Assembly (NCBI GenBank): GCA_029593505.1
Contig: JAKTNI010000005.1
Coordinates: 42,019-106,018, forward strand
Length of the DNA: 64,000 bases
Reading direction: 5' to 3'
Origin: Streptococcus suis
GTDB taxonomy: Bacteria; Bacillota; Bacilli; Lactobacillales; Streptococcaceae
Both the position numbers and the translations under genes were made by a program. Shown piece by piece: positions 1 to 7,243 of the stretch; position 1 is the stretch's first letter, and each line of letters begins with the position of its first letter. The notes beneath the pieces are model-generated. The model did no database searches and was not told the DNA's origin. It saw only the letters and a list, made by a program, of their open reading frames with translations.

Positions 1-551
1 TTGTTGAAAAAATAGATATAAAAAAGTATGAACTTTATTGGAAAGAACATATTAAATCCAAATTAGGTAGTAAAGTATTGGGCTATCATGGTTTAGGTGT
101 TACTTCTTTTTATCAAGGTAAATTTGATGAAAGTCTGTATTATTTTGATAAGTCTCGTCAAGAAAAGATGCAAACTAAAAAACTTCGTCTGACTTTAGAG
201 GAAAGTAGAAAGAATTTTATAATTCAAGCAAAAATTTTTTTAGTTCAGTGTCAGAAGGGAAACTCTTTTTTCAAGGAGACAGAGCTTGCAGAATTATTAA
301 AAGAGGCCGATGTTTATATGAAAGCTATTATGGATGTTATGTATTACAAACAACCCAATACTTTTTTTGAACAGAGCTTTGCCCCTTCTTCCCAAAAACT
401 TGATCGACTAATGTATAAGTTTTATCAAGCTGAAAATGCTTTATTGTTAAATGATGTGTATCAAGCGAAAATTTTATTTGAGGAACTGTCTCAAGAAAAT
501 CGAGAACTCTATATTGTAAAAGAAGCAAATAAAAAATTAGCTACATTGTAA
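1..551 (+). CDS. Two-TM/helical-repeat membrane protein, 5' truncated by window edge
   Basis: Only the C-terminal ~183 codons are present; the reading frame is open to the window edge (first full codon at base 3). The protein is almost identical to residues ~75-256 of the gene at 3386-4156, differing at only a few positions (for example KGN for KEN and KAI for KSI), so the missing part should carry two TM helices. The visible part is Lys/Glu/Tyr-rich and helical, with TPR-like spacing (a GYHGLGVTSFYQGKFDESLYYF segment split by short turns) and the family C-terminus FYQAENALLLNDVYQAKILF. Function is unknown. Its place in an array with DUF443-like genes and toxin tails suggests a membrane immunity or accessory protein (inference). 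Confidence 0.75.
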   Translation, partial: VEKIDIKKYELYWKEHIKSKLGSKVLGYHGLGVTSFYQGKFDESLYYFDKSRQEKMQTKKLRLTLEESRKNFIIQAKIFLVQCQKGNSFFKETELAELLKEADVYMKAIMDVMYYKQPNTFFEQSFAPSSQKLDRLMYKFYQAENALLLNDVYQAKILFEELSQENRELYIVKEANKKLATL

Positions 552-636
552 TGCAAGGTTGTTTCCTTTGGGTCAATAGCTATTGAAATCATCTAGAATT
601 TTTCTAGGTGGTTTCTTTTTGATATGTTAGAATATA
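1..636 (+). repeat. Upstream copy of ~636-bp direct repeat
   Basis: Bases 1-636 match 3606-4241 at a constant offset of 3605 with about five substitutions. The match covers the C-terminal part of the two-TM gene, the intergenic text and the terminator part of the repeat element, then ends abruptly. The 5' limit is hidden by the window edge. Such a long near-identical pair is a substrate for homologous deletion or amplification of the 3.6 kb between. Confidence 0.95.
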
Positions 637-640
637 TATG
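585..640 (+). repeat. Cassette element 1: terminator hairpin plus extended -10
   Basis: First of five copies of a ~55-bp intergenic element. The inverted repeat GAAATCATCTAGAA/TTCTAGGTGGTTTC is followed by a T tract, which makes a rho-independent terminator for the upstream gene. It runs directly into TATGT-TAGAAT, an extended -10 motif that could drive the next cassette. Confidence 0.8.
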
Positions 641-711
641 TAGGATTTGATTATCTTTACAAGAATAATATTTTAGGTATCCAAAGTGTTTAGACTGGAT
701 TGGAAATAACA

Positions 712-846
712 ATGACTAATACACTAAATGCTGATTTCAAAACGTTAAATGGTCCCCAAGTAGTAGCTGTACTTTCAATAGTTGCCCTATTATCAGGAAA
801 TCCCCAACCAATACAGCGCCTACAAATAGAACCATTGATACCATAA
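712..846 (+). pseudogene. Toxin C-terminal tail remnant 1
   Basis: A 44-codon open stretch whose start, TNTLNADFKTLNGPQ, lines up with TQTLESGFRILNWQE near the C-terminus of the gene at 2632-3363 and is followed by a similar hydrophobic run. It has no convincing ribosome site or signal. I read it as the degenerate 3' end of a homologous toxin-like gene, left between the promoter element and the membrane-protein gene at 860. Homology is judged by eye over ~30 residues. Confidence 0.5.
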
Positions 847-859
847 AAAGTGAGGATAT

Positions 860-1630
860 ATGGAAGAATTAAAAACAAATGCTCTACTAAATAGATGGAG
901 GATTGAAAGAACTCTAAAGTCCATACTATTCATTCAAGTTATATTTAACATAGGAAGTTTATATTATCCTAAGTGGCTAACTACAATATTGCCTATTTTG
1001 ACAAGTTTAGAGATTGCTTTACTAATATTATTTTATTTAATGATCCCTAAAATAGAGAAGGATATTCTATACAATGTTAATATTGAGGTTATTGAACAAT
1101 ATGTCTCTAGGATTGAATCTCGTATTTTCAAGGGTAAAGAAAAAAATTATTATTTACTAAAATTATCAAGCTATTATTATATTTTTGGTAATTTTGAGCA
1201 ATCAATTGTTTTATTAAAACAAGTTGATTTAGAGAAAATGCCTATTGGACCATATAGCGTTCTAGACTATTATTTTCAAGCTTATATTAGTCGATTAAAA
1301 ATGAAAAGCTGGAATAAACTTGATAATATTAAATATTATTTTTTAACTTACCAAAGTAATAAACTATCAGAACATAAGAAGAAACAAATTTATATAAATT
1401 ATCTAGATCTCCTTGAGAAATTATTTATTCATCAAACGGAGATTGATAATCTTACGTTCGAAGAAAATACACCTTATGAATATATTCGTTGTCATTACTT
1501 TTTGGCAGTCAATGCTTTGAATAAACAAGATAGAAATTCGGCTAGAGAGGAGTTTGAAAAAATCTCTCAATATTCTGAAAGATTGTTTATGGTTAGAGAA
1601 GCAAAAGAATGGTTGCAAAATAATAACTAA
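860..1630 (+). CDS. Two-TM membrane protein with TPR-like C-terminal domain (subgroup B)
   Basis: 256 residues. TM helices lie at ~21-36 and ~41-62. The remaining ~190 residues are charged, Tyr-rich and helical, with a SYYYIFGNFEQSIVLL segment like the first helices of a tetratricopeptide solenoid, and they end in VREAKEWL. This ending is shared with the gene at 5191-5988, and more distantly with those at 3386 and 4410, so they are paralogues. The start follows GTGAGGA by 6 bases and lies 13 bp after toxin-tail remnant 1. The gene ends before element 2. I recognise no named family. By analogy with arrays of immunity genes beside polymorphic toxins, a membrane immunity role is possible but unproven. 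Confidence 0.8.
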   Translation: MEELKTNALLNRWRIERTLKSILFIQVIFNIGSLYYPKWLTTILPILTSLEIALLILFYLMIPKIEKDILYNVNIEVIEQYVSRIESRIFKGKEKNYYLLKLSSYYYIFGNFEQSIVLLKQVDLEKMPIGPYSVLDYYFQAYISRLKMKSWNKLDNIKYYFLTYQSNKLSEHKKKQIYINYLDLLEKLFIHQTEIDNLTFEENTPYEYIRCHYFLAVNALNKQDRNSAREEFEKISQYSERLFMVREAKEWLQNNN

Positions 1631-1663
1631 ACACACAATTTTTCTTAAGTTATTTTCTTGTAT

Positions 1664-1719
1664 GAAATCATCTAGAATTTTTCTAGGTGATTTCTTTTTG
1701 ATATGTTATAATATATATG
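1664..1719 (+). repeat. Cassette element 2: terminator hairpin plus extended -10
   Basis: Second copy, with a near-perfect inverted repeat (GAAATCATCTAGAA/TTCTAGGTGATTTC), a T tract and TATGT-TATAAT, a consensus extended -10. It terminates the 860 gene and should start transcription near 1720, about 65 bases before the DUF443-like start codon. Confidence 0.85.
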
Positions 1720-1770
1720 CACCATCGTGACAAAGAAGAAATATCGTTACCAATGCAACCTGGTAATTGA
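1720..1770 (+). pseudogene. Short toxin-tail-like remnant (16 codons)
   Basis: The reading frame HHRDKEEISLPMQPGN then stop sits directly after element 2 and just before the next gene. It is too short for a homology call. It occupies the position that toxin-tail remnants take in the other cassettes, so I list it as a possible further scrap. Confidence 0.25.
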
Positions 1771-1785
1771 TGTAGGAGTAGAATA

Positions 1786-2418
1786 ATGTTAAGAGCTAAA
1801 GTTGAAAATATTATAGGCAGTTTGAGATATAAAGTCGTTACTGTAAGTGATGATGAATTTTATTTGATGGATATTCAACCTTCAATAATATTAATTATAT
1901 TTCCATTTCTGCATCCACTTTTTTATAAAAGATGTTATAAAATAGATGTAACATCATACAACAAATTAAAAATGGATGCTGCAGTATCGCCTATTAGTGG
2001 ACTAAGGATTGGAGAGTTGGTTGGATTAAGTTTAATAGCTTCTATGATATTTCGTATCTTTCCTATAATATATTTAGGTGTTGATGAGTTATTAATAAAT
2101 TATATTATTTTGTGTTTCATAATTTGTTTAGGAGCTTATTTTCGTTGGAAATACTCGAAAACTTCTATTGATGTTAAGAATATTATTAATCATCAACCTG
2201 TAGAGTATTTTAAATTATACTATAATGATATTAGGATATTTATTATTTATCTTTTAATTTTCATATTTTCCTCTTTTATTTATATGATTTTAAAAGAAAT
2301 ATTTATCTCACCGGACAGAAGCATTGTTTTATATTTTATTCTATTCTTTCTATATTTTGGCTATTTATTTACAAGTTTAATGTTTTATAGCGTTGGTAAT
2401 TATACAATAAAGAAATAG
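1786..2418 (+). CDS. DUF443-like five-TM protein, candidate toxin immunity protein
   Basis: 210 residues. The N-terminus reads RYKVVTVSDDEFYLMDIQPSI followed by a hydrophobic stretch and CYKID, the layout of the DUF443 (tandem five-TM) family. About five TM segments follow to residue ~205. It is paralogous to the protein at 6228-6881 (shared pattern Y-DE/NEFYL-D--SI--I-FP----K-CY). In Staphylococcus aureus a DUF443 protein, TsaI, protects against the type VII membrane-depolarising toxin TspA. The assignment here rests on that family pattern plus the toxin-like gene next to it. The start has AGGAG 8 bases upstream. Family call moderate; immunity role inferred. Confidence 0.65.
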   Translation: MLRAKVENIIGSLRYKVVTVSDDEFYLMDIQPSIILIIFPFLHPLFYKRCYKIDVTSYNKLKMDAAVSPISGLRIGELVGLSLIASMIFRIFPIIYLGVDELLINYIILCFIICLGAYFRWKYSKTSIDVKNIINHQPVEYFKLYYNDIRIFIIYLLIFIFSSFIYMILKEIFISPDRSIVLYFILFFLYFGYLFTSLMFYSVGNYTIKK

Positions 2419-2541
2419 CTTGTTTTTACATTATTTATGCATTTTAATAATAAAACTATATTCAGTATAGTCAATAGTCTATTCCTCTGAAGTTACTGAT
2501 GTGCTCATTCCATATACGACTATACCACTATTACGCGATAA

Positions 2542-2631
2542 TCTGTTTATAACTGGGGATCGTCTAAGACTAGGGAAGCAGATAATATTGTTCGCAATTG
2601 GACGAAATCACTTGAAGAAACCATCAAGTAC
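2542..2631 (+). other. In-frame upstream extension of the toxin module
   Basis: The reading frame of the next gene stays open upstream to a stop at 2539-2541 and reads plausibly as protein (for example TREADNIVRNWTKSLEET then IKY), but it has no start codon with a ribosome site. This suggests that the next gene is the 3' part of a once longer gene cut near 2540. The rest of 2419-2541 is AT-rich and I see no feature in it. Confidence 0.45.
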
Positions 2632-3363
2632 GTGTGTGAGGTAGTAGCAAAAGCTAGTGATCGTTCAACAACATCTACACCAAATAACAAAGCTTTATTC
2701 ATGGCATTATTAGCTAGTAGTGCTGTTGGAATGCTTATTATTCCCGATATTAGAAAGAAATTTAATATATTTGGAAAAACTGAACAAGCAATAGATGTTT
2801 CTTCACCTGATTGGAGAAGTCAAAATTGGGCATATAGTAGTTATGTGAAAACATCTACAAAAACAGAAAAGCCTGGTAGTGGAATATTCCAAGGTCAATT
2901 TACTAATGGAGAATTTTCTGGAGTAAAACTTAGTGTGTTGGATGTTATTTCTGGAAGTTTAGGGATTGAGAATGGTAATGCACGAGCGAATTTAAAGATT
3001 AGTTTATTTGGTCACAGCATTGAAGTAAATACTGGTATTCGTAAAGACGGAATAGATGTTTCAGCAGGTGCAGATAATGGTCATAAAGGATATGATATTG
3101 GGCTGAATCTCTCCCCAGATTTGGCAAATGGTCTAGTAGGAGCATATGCTAAGAATCGAACGATAACAACTGCAGATAATGGTTTGGTAACGACTCAAAC
3201 GCTTGAAAGTGGATTTAGAATACTTAATTGGCAAGAATTAATAGTCGGTGGTTTAGTATTATCTGCACCAATTTGGGTACCAGTAGTTGGCATTTCTACT
3301 AGCGGAGTGATAGCAACTGCATCAGCTTTAATCGTAGTGAATTTTATATTAAATAACAAATAG
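2632..3363 (+). CDS. Orphan toxin-like C-terminal module with Gly/Ala-rich hydrophobic end
   Basis: The frame has 243 codons from a GTG with no good ribosome site; ATG at 2701 is an alternative start. Hydrophobic stretches lie at ~21-37 and ~202-240. The C-terminal stretch has small residues at short spacing (VGGLVLSA, VVGISTSGVIATASALI), resembling glycine-zipper membrane segments. The middle is a repetitive Gly/Asn/Asp-rich region likely to form beta structure. No LXG or other secretion domain is present, so it looks like a C-terminal toxin module detached from its delivery domain, as with displaced tips of polymorphic toxins. Homologous scraps occur at 712-846 and 4268-4397. The nearby DUF443-like gene supports a TspA-like membrane toxin reading. 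Whether it is translated is unclear. Confidence 0.55.
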   Translation: MCEVVAKASDRSTTSTPNNKALFMALLASSAVGMLIIPDIRKKFNIFGKTEQAIDVSSPDWRSQNWAYSSYVKTSTKTEKPGSGIFQGQFTNGEFSGVKLSVLDVISGSLGIENGNARANLKISLFGHSIEVNTGIRKDGIDVSAGADNGHKGYDIGLNLSPDLANGLVGAYAKNRTITTADNGLVTTQTLESGFRILNWQELIVGGLVLSAPIWVPVVGISTSGVIATASALIVVNFILNNK

Positions 3364-3385
3364 TTAGAAAGTATAAATAACTTTT

Positions 3386-4156
3386 ATGAATGAAAAATTA
3401 TCAAATTTGTCTGTCTATACTCTATATTTTTTAAGAAATATTTTAGGTTCTTTTAATGCACTATTACTAGTGTTAGCACTGTTTTTTGTAAATAAACAAA
3501 ATTTGCCACCTATTATTTATAATATCCTTATTATTGTACTTCCTTTATTTCCGTGGTTTTACTATATATTTGCTAAAAAAATAGACAATTTTCTAATAGA
3601 CTTATTAGTTGAAAAAATAGATATAAAAAAGTATGAACTTTATTGGAAAGAACATATTAAATCCAAATTAGGTAGTAAAGTATTGGGCTATCATGGTTTA
3701 GGTGTTACTTCTTTTTATCAAGGTAAATTTGATGAAAGTCTGTATTATTTTGATAAGTCTCGTCAAGAAAAGATGCAAACTAAAAAACTTCGTCTGACTT
3801 TAGAGGAAAGTAGAAAGAATTTTATAATTCAAGCAAAAATTTTTTTAGTTCAGTGTCAGAAGGAAAACTCTTTTTTCAAGGAGACAGAGCTTGCAGAATT
3901 ATTAAAAGAGGCTGATGTTTATATGAAATCTATTATGGATGTTATGTATTACAAACACCCCAATACTTTTTTTGAACAGAGCTTTGCCCCTTCTTCCCAA
4001 AAACTTGATCGACTAATGTATAAGTTTTATCAAGCTGAAAATGCTTTATTGTTAAATGATGTGTATCAAGCGAAAATTTTATTTGAGGAACTGTCTCAAG
4101 AAAATCGAGAACTCTATATTGTAAAAGAAGCAAATAAAAAATTAGCTACATTGTAA
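3386..4156 (+). CDS. Two-TM membrane protein with TPR-like C-terminal domain (subgroup A)
   Basis: 256 residues, the complete counterpart of the truncated gene at window start. TM helices lie at ~12-35 and ~43-63, followed by a basic helical region. It ends in FYQAENALLLNDVYQAKILF and a VKEANKKL helix, matching the ends of the 860, 4410 and 5191 proteins. It starts 22 bp after the toxin-like module and may be co-transcribed with it, which makes it the best positional candidate for that module's partner. The ribosome site is weak (GAAAG). No known domain name can be given; membrane immunity or chaperone roles are both possible. Confidence 0.8.
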   Translation: MNEKLSNLSVYTLYFLRNILGSFNALLLVLALFFVNKQNLPPIIYNILIIVLPLFPWFYYIFAKKIDNFLIDLLVEKIDIKKYELYWKEHIKSKLGSKVLGYHGLGVTSFYQGKFDESLYYFDKSRQEKMQTKKLRLTLEESRKNFIIQAKIFLVQCQKENSFFKETELAELLKEADVYMKSIMDVMYYKHPNTFFEQSFAPSSQKLDRLMYKFYQAENALLLNDVYQAKILFEELSQENRELYIVKEANKKLATL

Positions 4157-4241
4157 TGCAAGGTTGTTTCCTTTGGGTCAATAGCTATTGAAATCATCTA
4201 GAATTTTTCTAGGTGGTTTCTTTTTGATATGTTAGAATATA
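3606..4241 (+). repeat. Downstream copy of ~636-bp direct repeat
   Basis: This is the partner of bases 1-636 (offset 3605). The two copies diverge abruptly after 636/4241, inside the promoter part of the cassette element, which suggests the element is a recombination boundary. Confidence 0.95.
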
Positions 4242-4242
4242 G
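4190..4242 (+). repeat. Cassette element 3: terminator hairpin plus degenerate extended -10
   Basis: Third copy, with the same inverted repeat and T tract as copy 1 and a TATGT-TAGAAT promoter motif. It is part of the 636-bp duplication. Confidence 0.8.
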
Positions 4243-4267
4243 AGGAAAATAATTATAACTTCAGATA

Positions 4268-4397
4268 GTGAGTAGCTTGGTAATCACTCGAAAGCTTGAA
4301 AATGGATTTAGAACAGGAAATTGGAAGTGTAGGGACAGCGACGCCTGTAGCTACTGCGATTATTGGAACAGCTTTGGCTATTATCAATAGAAATTAG
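4268..4397 (+). pseudogene. Toxin C-terminal tail remnant 2 (frameshifted)
   Basis: One frame reads SLVITRKLENGFR, matching GLVTTQTLESGFR of the 2632-3363 protein. After a frameshift the text continues as VGTATPVATAIIGTALAIIN then a stop, matching its Gly/Ala-rich hydrophobic C-terminus (VVGISTSGVIATASALIVVN). The order and spacing of both blocks agree, so this is a decayed homologue of the toxin-like gene, ending 12 bp before the next membrane-protein gene. Confidence 0.7.
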
Positions 4398-4409
4398 AAA
4401 GATTGATGT

Positions 4410-5189
4410 ATGAGAACTGTATTATCAAAAATCGAATTTAATAAACTTATCCATATAAAAAATATTGTTACTTACATTTATTCTTTTATATTAGTTTTGG
4501 TATTAGGAATATTATCTCTTGTTCTTAGTATAAATGATACAAGTAAAATAGTGGCAGTGCTTTGGTTATTTATTTTTATTATAACTGTAAGGGGCTACTT
4601 GAATGAGCAATTTGAGAATACAATCAATGATTTTCTTATTGAAAAACTTGATATAGATGCATATGATTATTGTATAGTAAAGGAAATCCATTTACCAATT
4701 ATTGGTAATAGAAAATATTTTAATACAAGAAAGAAAATTTTATTAGCATATACACAAATGTTAAGGGGGAATTTTCAACTTTCTTTGCAACAGCTAGAGA
4801 AACTAGAACCAAACTGTTTTTCTAAGAAAAAATATTCCATATTGAAGCAACAAGCTTTTTATCTCATATTGATAAATAAAATACTTTTAGAAGATCCTAA
4901 AGTCTTTAATACCACATTATTGAGTACAGAAATTGGTAACAATTACAAAGAAAAACTTCAAGCGATATATGATATTTTTATATTAAGTAAACCCAACAAC
5001 TATTTCGATGAGACAATTGGAAAAAATAAATTGGAGAATATTGAAATAAAATATTATAAAGCGCTGAATACCAAATTAAGAAATGATATAAATTATATTA
5101 AAACATTTGAAGAAGTTGCTAAAAAAGATAGTAAATTATTCTATGTCAGTTTTGCAAAGAAACAATTAATAGCAGTAGAAAGAGATTAA
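4410..5189 (+). CDS. Two-TM membrane protein with helical C-terminal domain (subgroup A, diverged)
   Basis: 259 residues with TM helices at ~20-41 and ~46-61. The helical, Lys-rich C-terminal part has a LAYTQMLRGNFQLSLQQLEKL segment, equivalent to the GKFDESLYYF repeat unit of the 3386 protein, and ends in YYKALNTKLRND then FAKKQL. It is clearly paralogous but far diverged. The next gene begins 1 bp after its stop, so the two are translationally coupled or at least co-transcribed. Function unknown. Confidence 0.75.
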   Translation: MRTVLSKIEFNKLIHIKNIVTYIYSFILVLVLGILSLVLSINDTSKIVAVLWLFIFIITVRGYLNEQFENTINDFLIEKLDIDAYDYCIVKEIHLPIIGNRKYFNTRKKILLAYTQMLRGNFQLSLQQLEKLEPNCFSKKKYSILKQQAFYLILINKILLEDPKVFNTTLLSTEIGNNYKEKLQAIYDIFILSKPNNYFDETIGKNKLENIEIKYYKALNTKLRNDINYIKTFEEVAKKDSKLFYVSFAKKQLIAVERD

Positions 5190-5190
5190 A

Positions 5191-5988
5191 ATGTACCTAA
5201 AATTATTATATTATTTTAAAAGAATATATCAGTATGAAAGTTTAGTATTTTATAGTATTAGAAGTTTACTAATATTATCGGTTATAGCCTGTCTTTACTT
5301 AATGAAAGATTATTCATTTTATACCGTATTCATACCTTATTTAGTCATAGTTATTATTTTGCATCTCATTAGATATTTATTTGCTATTGCTATGACTGAT
5401 TTACTTTACTCTCTTGAATTTACTAAATATGTAAATTATATTCACTATGCAGAAAAGAAAATGAATAAAAATGGTTCTCTCAAAAATTATTACCTTTTTA
5501 GAGTTGCTCAATATAAATATTATAGTGGTCATTTCGATGAATGTATAACATTATTAAAAGAGATAGATATTTCAACATTTAAGTATAGAAAATATGTAAA
5601 TTATGATTTATTGGATTTTTATTTTTTAGCATACAATGCTAGAATAAGATTAGATGAATTGGAGAAATTAAATAATATTGAATATCATATTCAGCATATT
5701 CCAGTATATACCTCTCGTACCAAATATAAGAAAAATATATATTTAAAACAAATAAAATTTATCCGAGAAGTTTTATTGGAAAATAAGGAAAATGATTTCT
5801 ACGCTAATAAGCAACCAAACTCTAAATTGGAAAGTATTTTAATAAATTATTATCAAGGATTGAATGGAATAGTAAAAAACGACAAAGCTATGACACATAA
5901 GTATTTTAAGAATATTGAACATGAAAGCGACTTTCTATTTGCAGTGAGAGAAGCAAAAGAATGGCTTGATAAAACGAAAGCAGATTGA
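5191..5988 (+). CDS. Two-TM membrane protein with TPR-like C-terminal domain (subgroup B)
   Basis: 265 residues with TM helices at ~20-38 and ~42-65. The solenoid-like part includes RVAQYKYYSGHFDECITLLK and ends in YYQGLNGIVKND and VREAKEWL, which makes it the closest paralogue of the 860-1630 protein. It is paired head to tail with a subgroup A gene one base upstream, so this cassette carries one member of each subgroup. It ends 9 bp before element 4. No named family recognised. Confidence 0.75.
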   Translation: MYLKLLYYFKRIYQYESLVFYSIRSLLILSVIACLYLMKDYSFYTVFIPYLVIVIILHLIRYLFAIAMTDLLYSLEFTKYVNYIHYAEKKMNKNGSLKNYYLFRVAQYKYYSGHFDECITLLKEIDISTFKYRKYVNYDLLDFYFLAYNARIRLDELEKLNNIEYHIQHIPVYTSRTKYKKNIYLKQIKFIREVLLENKENDFYANKQPNSKLESILINYYQGLNGIVKNDKAMTHKYFKNIEHESDFLFAVREAKEWLDKTKAD

Positions 5989-5997
5989 TAAGAAAGT

Positions 5998-6053
5998 GAA
6001 ATCATCTAGAATTTTTCTAGGTGATTTCTTTTTGATGTGTTATAATATATATG
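5998..6053 (+). repeat. Cassette element 4: terminator hairpin plus extended -10
   Basis: Fourth copy: inverted repeat, T tract, then TGTGT-TATAAT, a consensus extended -10. It begins 9 bp after the stop codon of the 5191 gene. Confidence 0.85.
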
Positions 6054-6089
6054 TAGTTCTTTCTGATTGAGTGATCTGTTATTTTATAA

Positions 6090-6161
6090 AAAACAAATAC
6101 CTATGACCAAAATGGAAATCGTATCTTAGTCTCGGAATTAAAGTTTAGCTTGATTGGATAG
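6090..6161 (+). pseudogene. Possible toxin-tail remnant 3
   Basis: A 23-codon open stretch containing NTYDQNGNRILVSELKFSLIG then stop. It lies between element 4 and a DUF443-like gene, exactly where the other toxin scraps sit, but resemblance to the 2632 module is weak (compare TTADNGLVTTQTLESGF). The remaining 6162-6227 is AT-rich with no feature seen. Confidence 0.3.
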
Positions 6162-6227
6162 GTAAAAAATTGATAGTGGAATCAATAAAGTATTTAATCC
6201 TCCTAAAAAAGAATTAATTTTGGTGTA

Positions 6228-6881
6228 ATGATGAATAAAGTTATTTTGAATAAGATAAATAAGAATGCTCGATATCGTATTTTCGAATGGAAAAATGAAT
6301 TTTATTTATTAGATTGTGATTCTAGTATATTAGCTATATTATTTCCTATTAGTATTTATTTTAAAATTCACAAGTGCTATCAGTTGACTAGAAAAGAATA
6401 TGAAGAACTAGAGCAAGTTATTTTAAATCCTTATTATTTTTTTGGAATAGGATTATCAATTCTTTTATCTACTACAATATTGAGAAGGTTTATCGTACAA
6501 CAGTTGTTGTCAAATATACCCAACATAGATGGATTATGGAAAGCAATTTTGTTAACCTTGATTTTCCTAGTGGTATTTAGTTTTAGAATATTTTACTCTA
6601 GAAAATTATTAATAAGAGGATATAATCAAAATAAAGATTATATATTAATTAAATTAATTCCAATCAATTGGAAAGCAGCATGTGGAAAAATTTTTAGCTA
6701 TATATTCATTTTGTTTATTTTAATAACCATAGTTTACGGAATACTGATTAGTAACGAAGTAAATTATGTGATAGTACTTGGATCCGTACCATTTCTTTTG
6801 TTAATTCTATTTTCAAATATTTCTATGTTTGATATAGAAAAATATAAGATATCGATACATAGCAAACTAATAAAGAAATAA
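6228..6881 (+). CDS. DUF443-like five-TM protein, second copy
   Basis: 217 residues; starts ATG-ATG, so 6231 is equally possible. The N-terminal signature RYRIFEWKNEFYLLDCDSSI then hydrophobic then CYQLTRKEYEEL is the DUF443 layout, and about five TM segments follow. It is a diverged paralogue of the 1786 protein. As there, a membrane immunity function against a depolarising toxin is inferred from the TsaI family and the neighbours. It is the last intact gene of the island and is followed by element 5. Confidence 0.65.
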   Translation: MMNKVILNKINKNARYRIFEWKNEFYLLDCDSSILAILFPISIYFKIHKCYQLTRKEYEELEQVILNPYYFFGIGLSILLSTTILRRFIVQQLLSNIPNIDGLWKAILLTLIFLVVFSFRIFYSRKLLIRGYNQNKDYILIKLIPINWKAACGKIFSYIFILFILITIVYGILISNEVNYVIVLGSVPFLLLILFSNISMFDIEKYKISIHSKLIKK

Positions 6882-6937
6882 TTTTATATAAATAATAAGA
6901 GTAGTGTAATAAAATGAAAGCAAATTAATAGGAAGTT

Positions 6938-6989
6938 GAAATCATCTAGAATTTTTCTAGGTGATTTCTTTTGGGTATGTTGGAATATA
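6938..6989 (+). repeat. Cassette element 5: terminator hairpin, decayed promoter
   Basis: Fifth copy. The hairpin is intact (GAAATCATCTAGAA/TTCTAGGTGATTTC), but the T tract and promoter part have drifted (TATGT-TGGAAT), which suits the absence of an intact gene downstream. Confidence 0.75.
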
Positions 6990-6995
6990 AAGAAA

Positions 6996-7212
6996 GATGA
7001 TGACCAACTCAATAAACGAGAGAGTTATAGCTACCTCGGAAACCAGACAGATCCATTTAGTCAGAATCTATCCGCTTATGTACAGAACAACCTAATCAAC
7101 TACACAGCCCCAAACATATGTTTCAGAAGCAATTGTTGAAATAGGAAATAAATGGGTTTACAAAATTGTTGCTTACAGGATAACTGGCATGAAACGAAAG
7201 AAAATAATTTAA
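6996..7212 (+). pseudogene. Frameshifted gene fragment closing the island
   Basis: One frame reads SYSYLGNQTDPFSQNLSAYV and runs into a stop. From about 7110 another frame continues as YVSEAIVEIGNKWVYKIVAY and ends RKKII. Together they look like a decayed protein end with a single frameshift. I cannot name it; its position after element 5 matches the toxin-scrap position in the other cassettes. Confidence 0.4.
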
Positions 7213-7243
7213 ATGGATGTTTTATTATTAGAAAACTAAACAA

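Noticed and set aside
585..6989. Regular short repeats as a CRISPR array
   Set aside because: The five copies are 0.9-2.5 kb apart with genes between them, and each carries a terminator and promoter. No cas genes.
6936..7139. 67-codon frame starting in element 5
   Set aside because: Its first codons are the terminator hairpin itself; only the part after 6996 looks protein-like, and it breaks into another frame. Treated as a pseudogene fragment.
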